Shown: positions 1 to 11,700 of the stretch, one piece after another | Position numbering within the stretch: position 1 is the first letter of the stretch | Layout of the letters: each line of letters opens with the position of its first letter | From: Hanleya hanleyi | Lineage: Eukaryota; Mollusca; Polyplacophora; Lepidopleurida; Hanleyidae | Direction of reading: 5' to 3' | Assembly (NCBI GenBank): GCA_036873755.1 | Contig: JAVTVY010020512.1 | Location: 17,920 to 81,919 of the forward strand | Length of the DNA: 64,000 nucleotides | Made by a program: the position numbers and the translations under genes | The notes under the pieces: model-generated | Seen by the model: the letters and a program-made list of their open reading frames with translations, nothing else | The model's database searches: none | What the model was told of the DNA's origin: nothing

Positions 1-2053
1 AGATCAAAATCTGATTAAATATGGTACAAGTTTGTTAACACCCCATCACCAAAATATTGACTGTTTATTTAAACTCAAAATTTATTATTCCCAAAATACT
101 GAGTGTATTTCAGCAACACTGATCACTCACCCTCTTTACAGTGTAAGTCACCAATGAGTACACCATCAAGGTTTACAGTGTATACTGACCACCACAGAAT
201 ATGAGGTCAATTCAATTTCAATCAGAATGAACACCAGCAATTTATCTATTCACTATGTACACTCACAGGTAGCATTCAGCTACAAGTAACACCTCACAAA
301 AAGCCACAAAGTTAGTAGCCAAGCTATGAAGATAAATTTTGTCCAAAAATAAACTAGGTACCAATATATTAGCAAATCTATTGAAACATTAATTTGAATG
401 TTCTATGCCATGGCTAGCAAGAATTTCAATCAAACGAGAGAAAATCCCCCACATTCAATGTAAGCACCAGCTAATCCCTCGCGCAATAGCTACCAGGAAA
501 TAGCCAGGTGAACTTGACGACGAAATTGGGCGAATTCCAAAAATTACTAAATTGAACTCTAGCCTTTAGGCCATAGATTTTCAGCGAATGTCCCAATCAA
601 ATTCACAAAAACTGACCACCGGAAAAGTCAATGTAGTTTGACCGATAATACAAAGCCAAACTATTGCTATACATTGTAAGTCGACCACACCAGTGAAAAA
701 TGGTCAACAGAAATTGACAGTGCGATAGACTCCCACAAACAAGTCTCGATAAGACAACCGTGCAAAAATATACCAGTGGCACAGCAAGAATAACCACAAT
801 TTGTCAACAGCACGACTGATGAATCCACGTACATCACAAGGTCATGCAGTACATGACCCTGTACCCCAAACTCAATCACCGAACCGAAAGGAAATGACTA
901 ATCTGACCGCGTTCAGTCACTAAAACTTCATCCCATGCTCCAAATCTTCTCCAAAAACCCCAACATTACCAACCAAACCACCGAGCACATACAAAATATA
1001 ATTATCATGGGACAGGACTATGAACAAAACACAAAAATACACATATGGACACACAAACAGTACCGGTACACATACAGGACAACACAAACATTAACATATA
1101 AACCATTCAAATATTGCACCTGTCAAAACCTTTATCCCAACTTCTAATCCTAATTTTCCCTACCAAATATTATCTCAGAAAAAAGAAAAAAACATCAAAA
1201 TTCACCAAATCACACAAAACTCTAGCTAAATCTAAGGTGCAATATTGGAGGCAACCAGCAGGCAAGTCTGCCCGCTACACTGGCCGTCTAACCAACCTAA
1301 ACAATTACAATCCTATTCCTTTTTATTCCCGAATGTTACCCTTCAAGTTACTGTCGTTGTTGTTCCAAATAAAAATTTTCAAAAGGAACGCTTACTCAAA
1401 CCAAATTGTAAACTGGGGTAGTTCAAAATAACCCCGCTTCACTCGCGATAAATTATACCCAGACAAATATGGCAAATCAAGTCGATCTGACGAAAGAGAA
1501 GACTATCAAGGGTCCAATTTTCGTCACAACACACAGACTGTTTTTGGCTAAATTCACGAAACAATCATTGTCAAACTACTCCATATATTGCACAGAGCTT
1601 CAGAACTATTGCTGTATAATCTTTAGTTCACAACCAATGAAAGCCAAATCAATTTGCAAAATACCCCATTGAACAGTGTTGTCGTAGTGTTGAACTCGCG
1701 AAAAAAAACGTGCCCATGCCGACGAGAAGAACAAAAAAAAAATATTCCAGAACTTCGCTGGAAGCTCAAATTTTCACAAAACCCCTTTTATAAAGTAAAA
1801 CACTTCCAGCTTATATCGACCCAATCGTAAATGAAAGCCAACAAGTTAGTCAGGACTCGGAAATGAAGATTTTCACACCCAAATTTTCAAAACCTCAAAA
1901 TGGCCGCCCATCTGGACACTGCATTCAGACCGCCATCAAGACGTAAATTTGCCTAATAATAACCACAAATCTACGCTTAATACTTTAACTTCTGACACCA
2001 ATTGTAGTAACTTCTGCTACCTAGATATTAGCCAGTATAGAAGACAGCCTTAC
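1..2053 (-). other. Probable intron of a minus-strand gene leaving the window on the left
   Basis: No convincing coding exon was found. By eye, the plus strand is rich in A and C and poor in G and T, especially at 180-1250, so the minus strand is rich in T and G. Such skew is often seen just downstream of a promoter in transcribed DNA. It ends near the donor site at 2052-2053. Short open frames on both strands show no family signature and are not called. Confidence 0.35.
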
Positions 2054-2160
2054 CTGCCGGTCAAAACCCTGAGAGAAGTCGTGTCACGTCTGTTGCAGTC
2101 CAGGTCAAGTCGTTCTCTGCCTTCTTGACAAAGCCCGCGAGTTACTCTGATTGGCTAGAG
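2054..2160 (-). promoter_or_regulatory. Candidate CCAAT promoter and non-coding first exon, minus strand
   Basis: Read on the minus strand, an AGCCAATC box (2149-2156) is followed about 95 bases downstream by a strong donor, CGGCAG|GTAAGG, with the exon ending at 2054. The stretch is richer in CpG than its surroundings and contains no long open frame, so it would be a 5' UTR exon. The gene would run left out of the window. No TATA box is visible and the start site is not located. A chance donor beside a chance CCAAT box cannot be excluded. Confidence 0.35.
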
Positions 2161-2482
2161 GGCAATCAGCGCCCTCTACCAACCAAGGGGAGAGAGAGGA
2201 GACAACTCTTGTGATAATAAAGCACTTGTCTCCCCTGCATTACTGATCTAATGTTCGTTAATAGTCTGATATTCTATCACTGAAATGTGAGAAAACCTAT
2301 TCTTACTACAATGACATGAAGCGTCAATTCGGGATTTACAATTTCCATATAAACATTACTTTCATCAGTTCCATGCAGACCTTTTGCATAAATTTGATGG
2401 GGAAAATAGGTAGAACGCAGGAAATAAGCAATCTCTGATTGCTTAATTGTATGCCCCCCATTCCGCTTTAGACCGACACTGA

Positions 2483-2575
2483 CAAATTTCATACTTGTCC
2501 ATACAATATTAACTGAGATCCAGCCCAGACAAGTCCCATTTCACAAAGATTTCAAGAACAAAGTGCCATAACTCT
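2483..2575 (+). repeat. Pearl-like element subfamily B, left piece (host of a nested insertion)
   Basis: The sequence from TTTCATACTTGTCCATAC to CCATAACTCTT matches the core units at 4313-4570. It stops abruptly where the subfamily A element begins. The same B sequence resumes at about 4113. Confidence 0.6.
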
Positions 2576-4112
2576 TAATACGAAGCTGCGCATCTGAAAA
2601 CCCCTCGGCTCTGGGCGCCAGCCATTCATAATGTATTCAATATGAACCAAGATTTCAGGAACACCAAGCAGTCAAGTGACAAATATACAGATTCTGAAAA
2701 TTTTTGCAATTAGAAATGGCCTCTAAGGTTTCCGTCCAATCAGAGAAACTGGTATTCATTACGTAAGTCTCTTGATGCATCAATGACAGAGATAGAGATC
2801 ATTAATGATTTTAGATAAATTAAAGATGGCCGCCCATTCTTCTCGCCACTCAGAGGAACTGATGTGGTTATATTCATTGCAAGTCTCTTGATACATCGAT
2901 GCTGTATACCAAGTTTCATACAGAACACTGAAATGGTATCAAAGATATCCATCATTAAAGATTTTGCATAAATTAAAGATGGCCACCAAGATTTCCGCCC
3001 AATCAGAAAAAACAGAACTGTCATTTATCGTAAGTCTATTGATGCATCGATGATGTATACCAAATTTTACATCGAGAACTTTAACGGTATCAGAGATAGA
3101 GATCATTAATGATTTCACATAAATTAAAGATAGCCGCCCATCCTTTCCACCACTCAGGTTATGGTTGTGGTTATTCACTGCAAGTCTCGTGATACATCGA
3201 TGCTGTATACCAAACTTCGTATAGAAAACTGAAATGGTATCAAAGATATGTACATCATTAAAGATTTTGCATAAATTAAAGATGGCCACCAAGGTTTCTG
3301 CCCAATCAGAAACACCAGAACTGTCATTTATCGTAAGTCTATTGATGCATCGATGATGTATACCAAATTTTACATCGAGCACTTGAACGGTAGCAGAGAT
3401 AGAGATCATTAATGATTTCGCATAAATTAAAGATGGCCGCCCATCCTTCCCGCCACTCAGAGGAACTGATGTGGTTATACATTGCAGGTCTCTTGATACA
3501 CCGATGCTGTATACCAAGTTTCGTATAGAACACTTGAATGGTATCAGAGATATAATCATTAAAGATTTTGCATAAATTAAAGATGGCCACCAAGGTTTCC
3601 ACCGAATCAGGGAAACTGATTTGATCATTCCTTTGAAGTTTCTTGATGCATCGATGATCTATACCAAGTTTCACACTGAACAGTGAAATGGTACCTGAGA
3701 TACACAAGATTAATGGTTTCGCATAAATTAAATATGGCCGCCAAAGTTTCCAACCAATCGGGTCCAGATTCAATAGGGTTCTGGGTCATGAGCATATGGA
3801 TGTGCAGTGCAAGTTTGGTGTGCCTAGGGTAAGTCGTTCTAAAGATATCTTGGTAATGAGAAAGCTGTGATGGTTTCGCATAAATTAAAGATGGCCACCA
3901 AAGTTTCCAACCAATCGGGTCCAGATTCAATAGGGTTCTGGGTCACGAGCATATGGATGTGCACTACAAGTTTGGTGTGCCTAGGGTAAGTCGTTCAAAA
4001 GATATCTTGGTAACGAGAAAGGTGTGACGGACAGACGGACAGACAGACAGACAGACAGATGGATGTACATGACGACGACAATACCCTTCGGCCAAATTTT
4101 GGCCGAGGGGTA
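2576..4112 (+). mobile_element. Pearl-like element, subfamily A, with about eight core repeats
   Basis: The left terminal block starts near GAAGCTGCGC (2581) and is shared with the copies at 13887 and 23301. About eight imperfect core units of roughly 152 bp follow, best seen by the recurring AAATTAAAGATGGCC at intervals of 150-155 bp (about 2818, 2972, 3122, 3276, 3428, 3578, 3729 and 3884). Next is a GACA/GACGG microsatellite (4025-4062). The 3' end is a hairpin, CTTCGGCCAAA/TTTGGCCGAGG, followed by GGTAAAAA. This order matches the pearl elements of bivalves, which are thought to be non-autonomous Helitron-like elements; that assignment is by architecture only. The minus-strand open frames here (up to 229 codons) are by-products of a stop-poor repeat. 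Confidence 0.75.
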
Positions 4113-4720
4113 AAAATATACGTGAAATGCGGAGAAACTGCATGCCGCACAACTGGGCTGGTATATTTCATTATGCAAAGGTGAAATTCTTTAATTATAA
4201 CCAGCCAGTGGGGCTGGTTAGCTAGTTTTAGAACTATATTCAACCAGACAAGTTCTAAATTCACCAGCCACTGGCTGCCGGGCTTGTGGCAATTTCGAGC
4301 CCTGCACATATCATACAAATTTCATAATTGTCCGTACAATATTAACCAGCCCGGAAAAGTCCCAATTCACAGAGATTTCATAAACAAAGAACCATAACTC
4401 TTGAAAATATAAGCGAAACGAAGAGAAACTTTATGCTGCACAACTACAGGGCACTGACCACATATCATGCAAATTTTATAATTGTTCATACAATATTAAC
4501 CAAGATCCAGCCCGGACATGTCCCAATTCACAGAGATTTCAGGAACGAAGGGCCATAACTCTTGAAAATATAACCAAAATTTAGAAAAAACACTGGCATT
4601 GGCCACATTTCATGCAAGTTTCAATCCTGTCCATCAAATATTAACCGAGATATTGCGCTGACAGGAAATTCGGACAGACGGATGGACAGACGAACAAAGC
4701 GATCGCTATATGCCCCCCTC
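4113..4720 (+). mobile_element. Pearl-like element subfamily B, right piece
   Basis: Core units of about 154 bp carry CATACAAATTTCATAATTG (4313), repeated near 4467 and more loosely near 4605. They are followed by an ACRG-type stretch, CGGACAGACGGATGGACAG (about 4673), and a short palindrome GCGATCGC before TATATGCCCCCC. Together with 2483-2575 this is one element split by the subfamily A insertion. Confidence 0.6.
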
Positions 4721-5389
4721 TAGTGTCTATTGATCTGATTGGTCTTACTGTTTGGCCAATAATTATTTGTGCAGATGGAGAAAAAAGAATTTACACAAAC
4801 TATATACGCCCCTGCCAATCTTTGCATTACATTCACAGTACCTAAAGTGTTTTGTGAACTCAGTGAGGTAGTGAAGAACCGCCCATGGTCAAAGCCATTT
4901 GCACAAATACAGGTAATACCCGAATCCTCGAAGAGGGTTTACCTGGACCTTTTTGGTGATTCGGATGAGTTCTCGCCTATTACACAATCTTGTACATTTC
5001 ATCCCCGGTGGTTGTTTTGAATTAGCATGTCGGTATCTGAAGCCTGCGGTTTTCGCTTTGACACCCGATGTCGATTTCAGCCCAACTTTTAAGGTAGTCT
5101 GGCCGGCAATGAACTTCAAACCAGTCAAAACTCAAACCTCGATGCGGATTGGCCTGGTGAGCTGCTTCTGCGCACTTACTGATTGGTTCGGTTTAGTGAA
5201 AACCCCTCCAGCCATTTATATCCAGAACTGCTATCAGATACTAACCAAGACAGTATATCTATCGTAACCTATTGATTGATACACTGGCTCGTGAGGATGG
5301 GTCCTATGGGGTTACCGGGTGTAGGAATGGATGGTTGCACAAAAATCAATCACATTATATGAGCTAATATATATTAACTGAACTCTCAC
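4721..5389. other. Unassigned stretch, possibly with a minus-strand promoter
   Basis: A minus-strand open frame of 79 codons (4889-5128) overlaps a plus-strand frame of 104 codons, and neither shows a recognisable family. On the minus strand, two CCAAT boxes occur near 5150 and 5185, which suggests promoter activity. It could instead be an unrecognised repeat. Reading on from the GTF3C2 exon without splicing meets a stop at about 5313. The expected conserved C-terminal GTF3C2 exon is not visible here. Confidence 0.25.
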
Positions 5390-5785
5390 CTGAAGAGAAT
5401 TATTATCCGTGTACACAAGACAGAATCTGTCCTTGACCTCAGAGTATGATGACCTTGAACTGCTGCACTGGGCATAAGAATGACCGCATTCATGACGGTC
5501 ATTTTCTTGGTGTTCTGTAGAAGCGGTTGTTTCGCCATTCGAGTGTTGATCTGCATGAACAACCTCGAACTGTTCCCTTGTCACAACATTCTGATCTGTG
5601 CAATCAGCAGGATCCACACTTGATGTCGAGGCTTCCAATATTATCTCGCTTTTCACATCAATATTATTTGAGTTTTGCCGAGAAAGACTTGAAATCATGT
5701 TTTCCTTTTGTTCTGCACCTGAGCTCTGCTTCTGGCCATCAGCTGCATCTGAATTGGCCTGAACAAGATCAGCTTGGTACAGAAA
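5390..5785 (-). CDS. GTF3C2: GTF3C2 exon j, polar linker near the C-terminus
   Basis: The acceptor ACATTTCAG and donor CTTCAG|GTGAGA frame 132 codons. It begins FLYQADLVQ, followed by about 110 polar, low-complexity residues rich in S, N, D, E and Q, and ends DRFCLVYTDNNSLQ. The family has a variable linker here before a last conserved segment. Confidence 0.75.
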
Positions 5786-8700
5786 CTGAAATGTAACAAG
5801 TGATATAATGTAATGTTGTATACATGTATATGTATATCAGTTCTGGGGACATCCATCCGTCACAACAGCAACCACAAAAAGTTGTTGATTTACATTCCAT
5901 GCAAGTTTCAATCCTGTCCATCAATTATTAACCGAGATATCGCGCAGACAAGAAATTTGGATGGACAGGCGGACGGACGGAGAAAGTGATCGCTATATGC
6001 CCACCCTCTAATTGGGGGGGGGGGGGAATAATGATCCATGCAGTAATTTCCTGAGATTTCAAGATAAAGTTTCATGTGAAATTCAAGATACAGCCATATT
6101 GGATCTTCGAAATGGAAAAAAAAAGTTATCTTGCACAACAGGACCACATGCAGTAATTTGCTGAGAATTCACTATAACAAAATTTCATGTGGAAATTCAA
6201 GATGGCTGCCTGGTGGCCATACTGGATTTTCGAATCGGACCAGAAAAGGTATCATGCACAACTAGACCCCAAGGGGAACCTGTGTACCAAATTTGAGAAA
6301 GATCCATGCAGTAGTTCCTGAGAAATCATGATAACAAAGTTTCATAGGGAAATCCAAGCTGGCTGTCTGTTGGCCATATTGGATTTTCGAATCGGAGCAG
6401 AAAAGTTATCTTGCACAACTAGACCCCAAGTTTGAGAAAGATCCATGCAGTAGTTCCTGAGAAATCGCGATAAAGTTTCAAGGGAAAATCCAAGATGGCC
6501 ACCTGGTGGCCATATGACCGAAAACTTTCATAAAGTTGTCCTAACCGGGTAGCTTTAATATGCCATCATGCACGAATGAAATTTGGCTGAGCAGATAGCT
6601 CCAGTGTGCACTAAGTTTAATTACCCATTATTTCCTAGCCAAAAATTAAAAAAAAAAAAAAATTCCTCTTCAAAAAAAAAAATTACATACATAAATAACG
6701 TAGTACACAACAGCAATATAGACTCAATATTTCATCATGTATTATACCATTTTCAAGACTGAACAGAGTCCAACCGGAATCTAAAACATTATCTGAAAGA
6801 CATGTTGCTTCACAAATTGAAGGCTGAATACTTACAAAACGTCTACTTGTTTGAATCTTTCTGAAGTTGTTTCTCAAGCAGCAGAACTGTTTTCTCAGTC
6901 TGAGACCAATGACATATCCAGTACTGTTACACAGGGCCAGTGTTTGGAGCCATGGCGAAAAGTCCATATCCTGGAAATAAATTACATTTATACTATCAAA
7001 TGTATTCCCACGAAGTAGGCTCTCATTTGCAAATTGTCCGGTAATGAGTGAGTCAGTCCATCCGAATCCTTTCGTCGGCAAAATAAGGAGAACTGTTGAC
7101 ATTAGAACCTTGATTTTTGGCATGAAGATGCATTAGGGGACTGTTACCAACAAGTTCTGAGCTGACCTACTTTTGATGAAAATTTCTGGTGATTTTTGAT
7201 GAAAATCACTGCTGATTCTGACTTGGGTAGTGCCCATCTTAATATAGGCAGGATTTCAACTGGGGGTGGGGCGCAGGATTTCAACTGGGTATGGGGCGGT
7301 GGGGATTTCCAAGAGTTCAGTTCACATCAGAGTCCTAATGCCTACCCTACTTCGTAGGTCCTGTGACGTTAGTCACACTGCCATGTCTTATTGGACATAA
7401 TATTAAGGGATTGATGAATTATTAACTTGCTGACTACTTGTATATTCGTAGCTTGGGATGTGTAGCAGATTCTGCCATGGTGTGTGTTCTTATACATGTA
7501 GATCATTAACTATGGCCATAATGTGCTGTAACCTCGATATGCTGGCATATGTCTGATAATTTAACAGTCCTGGCAGTATTTTACCGCTTCAAATTATCTT
7601 GTAGCACGAGTTTAATGCCGCAAAAGCAAGATGATAAAATTACTGCAATGACTATACTCATACATGGCTGGCAAATGGAAGCAATACGGCCGCTTCAAGT
7701 ATGTTTTTGTCGGCAGTCAACGTGTCAAGAACATTCAGTGATGATAGACTGTCGGTTATTGAGGTCAACAAATGTAACTTTGGATTGCATTGTTATGCTG
7801 AGTTAGTTGTACGCATTGTAGGGTTCAAGGTAGGAAGGGTACCACTCGGAATTTGGGCATTCAAGATTATTTTGGAGTCATTCCTATTCTTCTCATGGCA
7901 GAAGCATATTCACCATGTCCATATATCTGAGCTTGGACAAGGCAGTCAGGTGGATTGTTGTTCAGTAAGACATGTCCTGGGTTGTTTTTGAATGAATGAG
8001 GCTGATTCGAACATACCTCCAGCCCGTCTCAATGTTATCGCATCGTACAGAAACTGGTGTTGAGTTCCCGATAAACACCGGGGAACACCTGCAGTGCTGT
8101 GACGTTGCTGGTAAGCGGGGATAACTATAGTGAGCGCGCGCGTGATGTATACTTTCCCGCAGTTTGCAACAATGTTCGCATTGAACAGCTGAGATGTGAC
8201 GCCTCATTCAAAACTTTTGATCAATCATGTCAATGTGGCAGGCATACCCTAATATATTTTAGCTAATTTAATAGAATTTCATAATAAATATTTCATTTTG
8301 CATGCCTGAATCTAAATAAAGACCTTGGAAATCGGTTTCAAATTTCCCACATAAACACCAGTTGGCACGAGTCCAGCAGTTTAGACCCAAGGCCGCAGCT
8401 CGGGTCTAAACTGCTGGACTCGTGCCAAATGGTGTTTATCTGGGAAATTTGAAACCGATTTCCGAGGTCTTTATTCCTTAATTATACACTTACCCAGATA
8501 CATCCTAATTCGCCATAGAGAACATACTGCTTCATGACCGCGGTCTCTTCTCTCCATATATCCAGAGTGAGGATTCCGCCATTGGCAAGCCTACAAACAG
8601 TGACCGAGCAATGCTATCCTATTTTCGCTTACTATTCTGCTGATGTAGAAATAATGAAGTCGGGAAGAACCTTCACATATATAAGAAATGATATGTTACG

Positions 8701-11700
8701 TTTACATACGAAAAACTTCTTTGTGTGTCACGATATTTTTTTTTACTCTGAAACCTGTCAAATAACATTTCTCTTGAAGATTACACACTGAAATATCCCC
8801 TTAAAAAACTGAGATGTTCAGTCGCATAAAAATGCAGATATGATTTATCAAAATTTGTTCCCAGGCTTATTTTGGTATTTCAGGGCATTTTCATGAAGGG
8901 TTTTCTCCTCTAGCAAAAATACGACATCTCAAACCAAAACCATTTGTGGTTCTTTCCAATAAACAAACTTCCTAATATACTGTGTGACAGTGTCATATTT
9001 TTGCTATAAGAGAAAATTCTTACTGTAAATGCCTCAAAAATACCAAAATCAGGCCGAGGTGCACATTTTAATCAATTATATCTCCATTTTTATCCAACGG
9101 AGTATCGCAATTATTTCGAGGCTGATATTTCAGTCTGTAAACTCCGAGAAAAATCTGATTTGGCGGGTTTTGGATTGAAAAAAAAAATCAGCTTGATTAA
9201 CAGTACACACAAGGGAGTTATTCCTGTATTGTCGTCACATATCCTTTCAGTGCGTGTGCTCTCATGACGAGTTGAAGGCATACTTGTGTGACATCATTCA
9301 TGTCATTACTACATAACATGCTCATGCTGTTCTTACTTCATGAGGAAGATTTGCAAGGATATAATTCTTAGAGAAGGTGTTGATGAGCTTCAACATATAC
9401 CAATGCATACCATCTCAATAGATTGGACCCAGCCCCTGTTTCATAATGTATTTTAAAGGGGAAACAAAAGGAAGCAACTCTGATTATTAGGAAATGCTTG
9501 GAATAGGGACTGGACGGAAGCTAACTTTGCAAGAAAAAATGCACAATATACTGTGCATTTTTGGTCACCAATGAAAACTCCATATACCACGCCCCCAACT
9601 CAAAGGATTTGATTGGTCTGTTCATATACGCACACTGGAAGCAATGCGTTCATGTGACGTCAACAATGAGAATAACGTTACTACCATGACCTCAACAATG
9701 GGAATGACGTTACTGCCGAGACGTCACAGTATGGCGTTAGAATGAAATTGATAAAAATATTACGACCGAAGGTAAAAACATGTCAATCACTCCAGACTAA
9801 CCAAGCCTCCAGATGGAATCTTTACACGACGAAACCCATCAAATCGTCTAGTCTCTATTTCAAAAATAATTTTTTCATTTTTTTATTTTTTTTTATTTTA
9901 TTTATTTACTTTATTTATTTATCAAACATATATATTTTTTAAAGATCATTTTATTATTATTAAATAGTACATATGAAATACAGACTCATCCAGTCTAACC
10001 ACCTCAACAGTGATTACCAGATGTGATGGAGGATCAATTATACATCATGGATATTACTGGACAATGCTGCAGACATTTGAAATCATGAGGACATACTGAA
10101 TATATACTGAATGTACGCAACCATTCACGTAACAGATCGGTTACACAGTGAAACTGGTGCATAATCGAATGATTGGTAAGTACATGCAGAAAAATAACAT
10201 GAATAGTAGATTGATCACCCAAGATTTTGAAAAAATAAGGCCTGCAGAGGAGGTTTTGTCATGTAAATTTGAGGCTGTGTAAGGGCTTGTTAATTTCAAG
10301 ATAAAAAAATATTTTCCACGAAGTATGACAATGCCAACAACACGCTACACTGCTGTCCCCCAGCGGCTTCATGGTGCAATATAGAAGGTTTAACTTACTG
10401 GAAGGAATCATCTAAGGAACACAGTGGTGTGTTCCAAGTACGAATCCAGGACACGGACGTTATCGAACTAAACTTGTCCCCAAGAACTGGTCGAGAGGTG
10501 TCCCTCATATCCCAGACATTCAAACATTTGTCAGTACATCCTGTCACAAAGTATTCTGGGAAGGCCGGGCTCCATTCACAACATCCAATTTTCAATGTGT
10601 TGGCCACAAAACTGTGAAATGGGAATATCTGTGTGAGGTCATCGGCAGTGTTGGTCCTCAAAAGTGGAGATTTATTCTTCAGATTCCAGATACAGACATA
10701 ACCTACAAGACAGAAATTGTAGTTGGGAACAATGCAAAAATATTACTTGTGCATTTAAGCGGTCCCACTATCAGTTATGATGTTTGTTTGAGGGGGCATA
10801 CAAACTATTTACATGGTACCGTAAGTGTGGGGAATTCTTATAAGTCGAGCCATCACGCTAATGAACAGTATTAGCATTACATTCAAAAAGACAATCAAAG
10901 TATACATAAACATACCGGTACGCTAGTTTCTAATGATGCTGGCAACACATCATGATGTTCCAGAAATATCAAATCTGTAACGCTGATCAGAACTCTTAAT
11001 CCATAATAATCGTTGTAAAGTCGTCATCCAGAGAAGGATGTACTTCAGTCATGCTTTGAATGTGACTGGTCATGTAATGTATGGCATGGTCATGCAATGT
11101 ATGGCATGGTCATGTAACATATGGTGGGGTGTTGTAATGTATGGTATGGTCATATAATGTATGGTATGGTCTTGTAATGTATGGTATGGTCAAGTAATGT
11201 ATGGTATGGTCATATAATGTATGGTATGGTCTTGTAATGTATGGTATGGTCAAGTAATGTATGGTGGGGTGTTGTAATGTATGGTGTGGTTATATAATGT
11301 ATGGTATGGTCTTGTTATGTATGGTAGGGTCATGTAATGTATGGCATGGTCATGTAATGTATGGTAGGATATTGTAATGTATTATGGTAGGGTCTTGCAA
11401 TGTATGGTATGGACTTGTAATGTATGGTAGGGTCGTATAATGTATGGTATGGTCTTGTAATGTATGGTAGGGTCATGTAATGTATGGTATGGTCATGTAA
11501 TGTATGGCATGGTCATGTAATGTATGGTCATGTAATGTATGGTATGGTCATGTAATGTATGGTATGGACTTGTAATGTATGGTAGAGTCCTGTAATGAAT
11601 GGTATGGTCAAGTAATGTATGGTAGGGTCTTGTAATGTATGGTAGGCTTTTGCAATGATTGGTATGGTCTTGTAATGTACATGTATGAGTGAGTGAGTGA

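Noticed and set aside
603..1672. Several open frames of 60-105 codons on both strands
   Set aside because: Low-complexity, skewed composition and no family signature; more likely intron.
2740..3930. Minus-strand open frames up to 229 codons
   Set aside because: They follow the 152-bp tandem units and repeat themselves; the repeat lacks stops in that frame. No domain and no independent coding sign.
4889..5128. Final GTF3C2 exon
   Set aside because: The 79-codon frame is basic and shows none of the expected C-terminal WD motif; no phase-0 acceptor supports it.
11040..11685. CRISPR array
   Set aside because: The 20-bp units are contiguous with no spacers, in a eukaryotic intron.
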